Shown here one piece after another: positions 6,113 to 10,366 of a stretch of 10,366 nucleotides of DNA; the stretch's first letter is position 1; each line of letters begins with the position of its first letter. The translations under genes were made by a program, and so were the position numbers. Origin of the DNA: Bacillota bacterium. GTDB lineage: Bacteria > Bacillota > Clostridia > Oscillospirales > Ruminococcaceae. The stretch is taken from assembly GCA_023443315.1 (NCBI GenBank), contig JAEZVA010000006.1, forward strand, positions 1-10,366. The letters are read 5' to 3'. Below the pieces are notes generated by a model. That model had not been told where the DNA came from. It saw nothing but the letters and a program-made list of their open reading frames with translations, and ran no database searches.

Positions 6113-7318
6113 TTACGCCGTGTAAATGCTCGCCTTGGTAACCGGGTCGCGGCTGAAATGGGAGAAGAACTCAAATATCTGCCGCGCCATCTCGGGGGTG
6201 GGCCAGTGCGGGATGTTCATCTCACCCACAATGCGGATGCGCACAACACCGTCGTCACTTTTGATATCCGCAACATGGTAGGTAACGCCGTCGGCTACAA
6301 ACGTGCTTTGGCAGTCCGGCGTTAGCGGCAGACCGAGGTCTCGCTCAGCGGGGGTGATGTCCGTGCGATCCTTGAGCGCTAAAACATTTGCAAGGTTTAT
6401 TTCGGGCGCATGGTTGACCCGTGCCCAACCGTTGATGCCCTCAACCAGGTCGCTTGGGGTCTCTAGCTGTCCAAGCGGAAACTTCTTGCCCTTAAAGTCG
6501 TAGATGGGGAAGCGCTCACCGTCTAAATTGCCATAGGTGTTGATAACGGGCATATAGGTGCCAAGGGCAAGCGCGCGGGGTATGCCGTCAAACGGCGGAA
6601 TGGGCTCGCGTTCGTCCGGGACACCCTCATTAAAGGCGTTGTCTATCGCCGCGCCGCAGGGGGCGACCGCCGCAAACAGGTCAGGGCGCTGGTTTCCGAG
6701 CCGGTTGCTCGACCAGCCGCCATAGGAGAAGCCCGTCGCATACACGCGGCTTTCGTCCACCGGGTACAGTGCTTTGGCTTGTTCGAGGATCTCCTCGATA
6801 ATATCATCAAGCTCAAGTGAGGGGATAATCACAATCCATTCACGCTTTGCCGCCTCCTGCACAAAGCCCCACCCTTCCACAAGAAAGATGTTGTTGCAGG
6901 CGCCGTGCAGCGCAAATACCACTGGGTATTTGCGGTCCTTGTTCTCAGGCTGAAACGCGGAGACAGGCACAAAGGACGTCCATATCTTGTTTTCGTTCTG
7001 CTTAATGTCAAACTTCTCTGCCTGCCAGCGGTAGCCGGTCTTGTTCGCATACGCGTCCCAGTCCATCGGGTCATCGTAGCCGTGGAACTCCTTTACCATG
7101 CCCCGCTTTGACCAATACGCCATCACTTCGGGGGAACGCTCGTCCGGCACACCGAGAACCGGCTCCATCATCCGCTCCAAAGCGGGGAAGAAATCCGAGG
7201 CCTTCAGCGCCTCCAAATCAACCTTAGGGCAAAATTTTGTGTAAAGGTCGCGGATGGTACAAACCATTCCACCGTCTGTCATCTGGTACTCGCTGTCCAA
7301 AATCTTTTCTACATCCAT
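6113..7318 (-). CDS. Alpha/beta hydrolase, PHB-depolymerase/feruloyl-esterase-like
   Basis: This 401-residue protein is predicted to hydrolyse an ester; the substrate is unknown. The core resembles the PHB-depolymerase/LpqC esterases. It has a strand followed by the oxyanion segment HGACNN (138-143) and the nucleophile elbow GFSYGG (196-201), with Ser198. A likely acid is Asp266 in GNLDGE, and a C-terminal His371 lies in NIPHWP, followed by a helix like the closing one of these enzymes. The first 110 residues are an extra N-terminal region not typical of the short family members. No signal peptide is visible, so it should act in the cytoplasm. The start ATG has GGAGG (7327-7331) eight bases upstream. 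It is transcribed alone, convergent with the helicase gene. The fold is fairly certain; the triad assignment is by pattern only and the substrate is not predicted. Confidence 0.85.
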   Translation of the reverse strand: MDVEKILDSEYQMTDGGMVCTIRDLYTKFCPKVDLEALKASDFFPALERMMEPVLGVPDERSPEVMAYWSKRGMVKEFHGYDDPMDWDAYANKTGYRWQAEKFDIKQNENKIWTSFVPVSAFQPENKDRKYPVVFALHGACNNIFLVEGWGFVQEAAKREWIVIIPSLELDDIIEEILEQAKALYPVDESRVYATGFSYGGWSSNRLGNQRPDLFAAVAPCGAAIDNAFNEGVPDEREPIPPFDGIPRALALGTYMPVINTYGNLDGERFPIYDFKGKKFPLGQLETPSDLVEGINGWARVNHAPEINLANVLALKDRTDITPAERDLGLPLTPDCQSTFVADGVTYHVADIKSDDGVVRIRIVGEMNIPHWPTPEMARQIFEFFSHFSRDPVTKASIYTA

Positions 7319-7347
7319 CTGTAATACCTCCGTCGATCGTGTTTTGT

Positions 7348-7376
7348 ATTGTAGTGCAAAAAAGAAACTACATTAA
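7348..7376 (-). promoter_or_regulatory. Weak candidate promoter for the hydrolase gene
   Basis: On the minus strand TACAAT (7348-7353, five of six matches to the -10 consensus) lies 17 bases after TTAATG (7371-7376, only three of six to the -35 consensus). It is well placed, about 30 bases before the start codon. The poor -35 makes this tentative. Confidence 0.3.
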
Positions 7377-7398
7377 TCATAATTGCTGCTAGTCAACA

Positions 7399-7677
7399 TT
7401 GCCATTAAGTTTGTACTTTGTTTATTTGCTTGGATATTCATTGGTAGTAGTCATGTGCCGTAAAGGGCTGTTCATCTTGCCCCTTGGCGCCGCCGTTGTG
7501 CACATTGCCGTAGCGTTTCGTGTATTGTGCATTCTTTTACGAGTGTTTAATATGACCAACACGCTGCTGTTTTTTGCCTGCACAGTGGGCGCAGTTTTGG
7601 TGTTTGCCACCCTGTACTTTGTGGTGCACCAGATTACTGCCAAAGCCTACTACCGCATCTTGCAGAGGAAGGATTAA
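7399..7677 (+). pseudogene. Probable C-terminal remnant of an FtsX-type ABC permease (or small membrane protein)
   Basis: The frame encodes 92 residues with three hydrophobic segments (about 5-20, 26-48, 54-78) and a basic end. Residues 22-92 (KGLFILPLGAAVVHIAVAF..., then FNMTNT, and YFVVHQITAKAYYRIL near the end) resemble the last two membrane helices of FtsX-like permeases of antibiotic-resistance ABC exporters in Firmicutes. Those proteins usually run to several hundred residues and are preceded by an ATPase gene. Here an in-frame TAG stands at 7390-7392, the only start is TTG at 7399, and no Shine-Dalgarno sequence precedes it. The front of the permease is absent: the 80 bases upstream hold only the hydrolase promoter region. 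I therefore read it as a decayed fragment. A genuine small membrane protein remains possible. Family resemblance is from memory of the motif, not from a search. Confidence 0.5.
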
Positions 7678-7742
7678 CGCAATCGGTGCCTGCAGCGAGT
7701 ACATGACAGGGCTAGGTGCGAAAACTTAAGCAAACAATCTAT

Positions 7743-7777
7743 AGGCGGGGGATACGGCATTGCCATATCCCCCGCCT
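7743..7777 (-). terminator. GC-rich hairpin terminating the HDOD gene, possibly bidirectional
   Basis: AGGCGGGGGATA (7743-7754) pairs perfectly with TATCCCCCGCCT (7766-7777). A C-A mismatch and two further G-C pairs follow around a CATTG loop. It lies 19 bases past the HDOD stop on the minus strand, followed there by TATAGATTGTTTGC, a poor T-tract. On the plus strand it lies 66 bases after the small membrane ORF. The very strong stem argues for a terminator despite the weak T-tracts. Confidence 0.75.
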
Positions 7778-7795
7778 TATGCTGTACATCCATTA

Positions 7796-8656
7796 TCACT
7801 GCATCGTAAACAGACCCATCACGCGGGTAACCTCGGCGGGCAGCTCCGCGGTTACGCGATCGATGGTGGCTTGGTCAATGCCCAGATCGTTTTGAAGGGC
7901 GAGGCTCGAAGGTGCACGGGTGTACTCGAGAAGCATATTCTCGTAGTAGTTTGCGCTTACGATATCCGCCAGATGGATGAGCTGGAGCTCATATGTATTA
8001 TCCTCTGCAATTCGCGGCCAGTGATGGTTTTTTATGATGTTAATCATGTTAGGCGGAAAACTCCACCGCTCGGCAATCCATGCGCCCACCTCTGGGTGAC
8101 ATGCGCCGCCCAATACCTCGCGTTCGGCAATAATTTGATGCGAGCCCTTCATAATACGCGCGTAGACCGCGTCAACTAGCTCGGGAAAGCATGCATCCAT
8201 CAGGGCGATGCCAATGTCATGCATCAGACCGTACGCAAAAAGCTGATAGCGGTCGCCGTTACCCAGCTCCTCGGCAAGGGCGCAGCTGATAATCGAAACA
8301 CCGATGGAATGCCGAATGTACCGCACCTTATTAAAGATGTTCGACCGTGCGTAGCCGTGGGGAAACAGGTATTGGCACACCGACGCGATGATGACAACCT
8401 GCACCGTCTGCATTCCCAGTAGAATAATTGCCTCCCGTAGACTGGATATCTTGCGCCGCATGCGAAAATACGGTGAGTTGATATAAGAAAGAATAATCGT
8501 CTCTAGCTTTGGCAGCTCGCTTACCCTTTTAACCAGCTGGTCAATGTCCACGCGGTCGGGGTCTTGCAACAGCAGAATAATTTCGCTCAGGTCAGCAGGT
8601 ACCTGCGGCAGGCTAGGGGAGTTTAATATCATTTGATACAGTTGACCGTTCTCCAT
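7796..8656 (-). CDS. Stand-alone HDOD-domain protein
   Basis: HDOD domains are HD-superfamily signalling modules found beside c-di-GMP and stress systems; many act as protein scaffolds rather than enzymes. The 286-residue protein is almost entirely one HDOD domain. Typical features are the SLREAI.LLG segment (72-81), RHS (115-117), GLMHDIG (143-149), HPEVGAWIAERW (187-198), NHHWP (210-214) and LADI (229-232). The basic HD metal-ligand set (His116, His146-Asp147, Asp231) is present, so catalysis cannot be ruled out. No receiver, GGDEF or EAL domain is attached and none is nearby. ATG 8656 was chosen because AAAGGAG (8664-8670) lies seven bases upstream. The longer frame (to 8737) has no ribosome binding site and its extra 27 codons span a promoter. 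The gene is monocistronic, divergent from the surface-protein gene. The cellular role is not predictable from sequence. Confidence 0.88.
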   Translation of the reverse strand: MENGQLYQMILNSPSLPQVPADLSEIILLLQDPDRVDIDQLVKRVSELPKLETIILSYINSPYFRMRRKISSLREAIILLGMQTVQVVIIASVCQYLFPHGYARSNIFNKVRYIRHSIGVSIISCALAEELGNGDRYQLFAYGLMHDIGIALMDACFPELVDAVYARIMKGSHQIIAEREVLGGACHPEVGAWIAERWSFPPNMINIIKNHHWPRIAEDNTYELQLIHLADIVSANYYENMLLEYTRAPSSLALQNDLGIDQATIDRVTAELPAEVTRVMGLFTMQ

Positions 8657-8663
8657 TTGGGTA

Positions 8664-8670
8664 CTCCTTT
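8664..8670 (-). promoter_or_regulatory. Ribosome binding site that sets the HDOD start at 8656
   Basis: AAAGGAG on the minus strand is separated by seven bases from ATG 8656-8654. Neither the in-frame ATG at 8677 nor that at 8737 has a comparable site. Confidence 0.8.
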
Positions 8671-8677
8671 GCGGCAT

Positions 8678-8705
8678 AGTATAGCTATTTAACTTATAAT
8701 GTCTA
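8678..8705 (-). promoter_or_regulatory. Proximal promoter of the HDOD gene
   Basis: On the minus strand TAGACA (8700-8705, five of six to consensus) is 16 bases from TATACT (8678-8683, five of six). Transcription would start near 8671, leaving a leader of only about 15 bases that begins with the ribosome binding site. Confidence 0.55.
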
Positions 8706-8721
8706 CGAAAAAATCTTCGTA
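8704..8721. repeat. Inverted repeat overlapping the HDOD proximal -35, possible operator
   Basis: TACGAA (8704-8709) and TTCGTA (8716-8721) form perfect inverted half-sites with a 6-base A/T-rich centre. It touches the outer edge of the -35 hexamer. A repressor or activator site is inferred; it could also be a small hairpin in a transcript from the distal promoter. Confidence 0.4.
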
Positions 8722-8789
8722 AAAGCCATAAATGCAAGCTTTTGCTCGATTTTGTTCGGACATTATTGAAGTTAATTAGCTATATATAC

Positions 8790-8819
8790 AGTATATCGGC
8801 ACTGCGGTGTAATTGTAAA
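8790..8819 (-). promoter_or_regulatory. Distal candidate promoter of the HDOD gene
   Basis: On the minus strand TTTACA (8814-8819) and TATACT (8790-8795), each five of six to consensus, are 18 bases apart. The -10 lies within the 13-base palindrome ATATAC-A-GTATAT (8784-8796). Transcripts from here would have a leader of about 125 bases. Confidence 0.4.
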
Positions 8820-8850
8820 GCGACCCAAAGCAAGCGGCGCGTATTCTTTT

Positions 8851-8874
8851 GCCGTGCGGGGCATACCCCGCGGC
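8851..8874. repeat. GC-rich hairpin in the intergenic region
   Basis: GCGGGG (8856-8861) pairs with CCCCGC (8866-8871) around a CATA loop. GCC (8851-8853) and GGC (8872-8874) extend the stem past a two-base bulge. Outside, TTTT and AAAA could pair too, which is opposite to the T-tract order of a bidirectional terminator. Its function is unknown. Confidence 0.6.
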
Positions 8875-8915
8875 GAAAATGAGGAACGACAGGTGCAAAT
8901 AATCCCGTAATGTAA

Positions 8916-8945
8916 CAAAACGGTGACGCTTTCATCCAAAACGGT
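8916..8945 (+). repeat. Direct repeat CAAAACGGT, two copies 21 bases apart
   Basis: The 9-mer CAAAACGGT occurs at 8916-8924 and 8937-8945, a period of 21 bases or two DNA turns, so both copies face the same side of the helix. This spacing suits a dimeric or tandem-binding regulator. TGTAACAAAA, which overlaps the first copy, recurs at 9040-9049. The regulatory meaning is inferred and could be chance. Confidence 0.4.
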
Positions 8946-9029
8946 ATCGCCAACAAGTGCTTTATCGCTCCAATCACGAAGAGACACCCAGTAATGTGAA
9001 GGGTAATTGTGCAATATAGCCAAGTGGTA

Positions 9030-9045
9030 GTTACAAAGTTGTAAC
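9030..9045. promoter_or_regulatory. Palindrome GTTACAA-AG-TTGTAAC, possible regulator site
   Basis: Two perfect 7-base half-sites are separated by two bases. The centre lies about 63 bases upstream of the predicted start of surface-protein transcription, a position used by class I type activators. The candidate -35 there is poor, which would fit an activator-dependent promoter. The binding protein is unknown. Confidence 0.45.
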
Positions 9046-9088
9046 AAAATTCGGTAGATTTGGGGCGTTAAAGATGACAGTTATTGCA

Positions 9089-9094
9089 TATACT
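9089..9094 (+). promoter_or_regulatory. Candidate -10 box of the surface-protein gene
   Basis: TATACT matches five of six -10 positions. The best upstream hexamers (TTAAAG at 9068-9073, 15-base spacer) are poor -35 matches. Transcription would start near 9101 and give a leader of about 47 bases. Tentative. Confidence 0.35.
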
Positions 9095-9102
9095 ATCACT
9101 GA

Positions 9103-9116
9103 GGTTAGAAATAACC
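9103..9116 (+). other. 5'-leader hairpin with GAAA tetraloop
   Basis: GGTTA (9103-9107) and TAACC (9112-9116) form a 5-bp stem closed by the stable GNRA-type loop GAAA. If transcription starts near 9101 the hairpin sits at the very 5' end of the mRNA, where such stems can slow decay. It ends 17 bases before the GGAGG at 9134-9138. Confidence 0.45.
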
Positions 9117-9147
9117 AATATTTATTTAAATTTGGAGGAAACCACAC

Positions 9148-10305
9148 ATGAAGAAGCTTCTCGCGTTGGTTCTGGCAGGCGTAATGGCGCTTAGTCTTGC
9201 AACATTCACATCTGCGGCAATTATCGTAACCCCAGATGACACGACACCTGCTGATGATAATCAGCCCGAAATTATGAATTTTGGTGACGACACCCTTGAA
9301 ATCCCGCTTACCCCCGGCGAAGGATTTGTACCGGGAACTGAAAAAACGAGCCCTGATAATTTTCTCGTTATGTCGCAGATTGCCCAAGACGAAGAGACTA
9401 CTGATTTTGAAACCGTAGAGTATTCAGTGAGTGCCTCCGCTTCGTCTAATAAATCTGACATCCTAAAGGCAGCGGTTGTTGTTGACACCGATAAGGATGG
9501 AAAGAAAGGTACTGCGGGCTATGAAGAGAGTAAGTCCCTTGTTCTTACACTTAATCCTGCCGACGAGTATTTTACTGTAGAGGAACACAAGGTTGAGGTA
9601 AAGGTTGTTGTTGTACAGAGACTGAAAGCGTCCGGCAGCGAATCGATTAAGTCCGAGTTTAAGTTTGATGTTCTTGTAAGTAACGAGGCGCACGGTGAAG
9701 ACGATTTTTGGCAGAACGCTGATGGAAAGGTAGAGGGAATCTACGAGCTTTCAAAACCTGTTGTTGATGAAGATGTTTTCACAGGCATTGCCGACGGCAA
9801 AGCGCTTACTCTTGACTACGGCAAGTATGCCCTTAAGTTTACCAAGGTATCCAAGCAAAACACTGGTCTTTATCTCAAGGCTAAGACCGATGTGGTAAGC
9901 GTTGACAGCACCAAGGCAATCGGCTCTGTCGGCTTTAAGCCTACCCGCGTGAAGGATGCCGCTACCATCACCATGCCCATTAGCCCCGACAACGAAAATT
10001 ACTACGGCGAGACCGTATACGTTTACGCCATTGTGGACGGTAAGCCAACCGGAAGCGCGATTAAGGCGGATGTCGTAAACCACAGCTACGTTGTGTTCCC
10101 CGTTCCTAGCGGCACCACACTCGGCACCTTTGCCGCCTACGGCGCGCAGAAGGAGGGAGACGCGGAAAAGCCCGCCCCCGCAAAGACGGATAAACCCGCT
10201 ATCCCCGAGACCGGCGCAAACGATATTGTTAACCTCGCTGTAGTACTTGCGGTCGTGGCCCTTGCAGGCGCAGGTTTTGTGGCGGTAAAAAAGGCAAACA
10301 AGTAA
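9148..10305 (+). CDS. Secreted cell-wall-anchored surface protein with IPETG sortase signal
   Basis: The 385-residue protein is exported and probably bound covalently to peptidoglycan. Residues 1-23 form a signal peptide: basic MKK, a hydrophobic stretch, then TSA before a likely cleavage site. The C-terminal sorting signal has IPETG (352-356), a hydrophobic helix (about 360-379) and the basic tail KKANK. A Pro/Lys spacer (339-351) precedes it, as in wall-spanning regions. The mature part is acidic and lysine-rich with many alternating valine strands, suggesting beta-sandwich folds. DTDKDG (113-118) looks like half of a calcium-binding loop but lacks the final acidic residue at the EF-hand position. 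The ligand-binding part is not recognised. GGAGG (9134-9138) lies nine bases before the ATG. No sortase gene is in the window. An adhesin or structural wall protein is possible. Confidence 0.85.
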   Translation: MKKLLALVLAGVMALSLATFTSAAIIVTPDDTTPADDNQPEIMNFGDDTLEIPLTPGEGFVPGTEKTSPDNFLVMSQIAQDEETTDFETVEYSVSASASSNKSDILKAAVVVDTDKDGKKGTAGYEESKSLVLTLNPADEYFTVEEHKVEVKVVVVQRLKASGSESIKSEFKFDVLVSNEAHGEDDFWQNADGKVEGIYELSKPVVDEDVFTGIADGKALTLDYGKYALKFTKVSKQNTGLYLKAKTDVVSVDSTKAIGSVGFKPTRVKDAATITMPISPDNENYYGETVYVYAIVDGKPTGSAIKADVVNHSYVVFPVPSGTTLGTFAAYGAQKEGDAEKPAPAKTDKPAIPETGANDIVNLAVVLAVVALAGAGFVAVKKANK

Positions 10306-10341
10306 TCAAGTAACGAAATAAACCGATACGGTAATAACAAG

Positions 10342-10366
10342 CGGCTGCCCGCAATTAGGGCAGCCG
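10342..10366 (+). terminator. Terminator hairpin of the surface-protein gene, cut by the window end
   Basis: A perfect 9-bp stem (CGGCTGCCC, 10342-10350, with GGGCAGCCG, 10358-10366) has a 7-base loop, 37 bases after the stop codon. The sequence ends at the last paired base, so the expected T-tract cannot be seen. Confidence 0.8.

Larger units (their letters stand above)
8822..9060. other. Gene-free divergent intergenic region
   Basis: No convincing gene lies between the HDOD promoters and the surface-protein leader. The longest open frame (minus strand, 8772-9047, 91 codons) begins with TTG, has no ribosome binding site, is rich in Cys, His and Tyr, and resembles nothing I recognise. The stretch instead carries a GC-rich hairpin, direct repeats and a palindrome, listed separately, suggesting regulatory DNA. 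Confidence 0.6.

Noticed and set aside
7760..8179. 139-codon plus-strand open frame opposite the HDOD gene
   Set aside because: It begins inside the terminator hairpin, is antisense to conserved HDOD residues and has no ribosome binding site.
8851..8874. GC-rich hairpin as a bidirectional terminator
   Set aside because: The flanking T and A runs are in the wrong order for termination on both strands, so it is listed only as a hairpin.
8772..9047. 91-codon open frame on the minus strand in the intergenic region
   Set aside because: TTG start without a ribosome binding site, Cys/His/Tyr-rich composition, no recognisable motif, and overlap with several repeats and a promoter.
9261..9306. Acidic N-terminal part of the surface protein as an acidic repeat region
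   Set aside because: Asp/Glu are frequent but no repeated unit can be aligned.

Overview
The window looks like chromosomal DNA of a Gram-positive, low-to-medium GC anaerobe of the Clostridia (probably Oscillospirales). The evidence is strong purine-rich Shine-Dalgarno sequences (GGAGG, AAGGAGG), TTG starts, a nucleoside-type ABC transporter without outer-membrane parts, and a sortase-anchored surface protein. The species cannot be named from the sequence.

Layout. Positions 1-3720 (+) hold the end of a gene that is probably a BMP-type substrate-binding lipoprotein. An intercistronic hairpin follows, then a tightly packed three-gene ABC importer set: a double ATPase starting with TTG, permease 1 overlapping it by ATGA, and permease 2 three bases later. 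It resembles the NupNOPQ/BmpA-NupABC nucleoside importers. Positions 3721-4065 contain no gene but hold a long imperfect inverted repeat, a strong promoter and a terminator-like attenuator. The attenuator leads into a DeaD/CshA-type DEAD-box RNA helicase (4066-5829, +), which ends at a strong terminator. Positions 5995-6093 carry a cluster of hairpins, two of them sharing the same core. On the minus strand lie a PHB-depolymerase-like alpha/beta hydrolase (6113-7318) and a stand-alone HDOD protein (7796-8656). Between these two is a small plus-strand membrane ORF that looks like the broken C-terminal end of an FtsX-type ABC permease. A 490-base divergent intergenic region, rich in inverted and direct repeats, separates the HDOD gene from a secreted IPETG sortase substrate (9148-10305, +). 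A terminator hairpin cut by the window edge follows that gene.

How it works together. The importer is one transcription unit, and the hairpin behind the binding-protein gene would let that protein be made in excess over the ATPase and permeases. The other genes are separate units with their own promoters or terminators and show no common pathway. Two long ORFs begin too far upstream. The helicase should start at 4066 and the HDOD protein at 8656, because in each case a promoter and a good ribosome binding site lie inside the extra N-terminal part.

The most interesting signal is the helicase leader. A promoter is followed, before the ribosome binding site, by a stem with a UUCG loop and a long T-tract. 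The 5' arm of that stem can instead pair with the Shine-Dalgarno region. This looks like a conditional terminator controlling an RNA helicase, a helix-unwinding enzyme. No CRISPR array, transposase, tRNA, rRNA or phage gene was seen.
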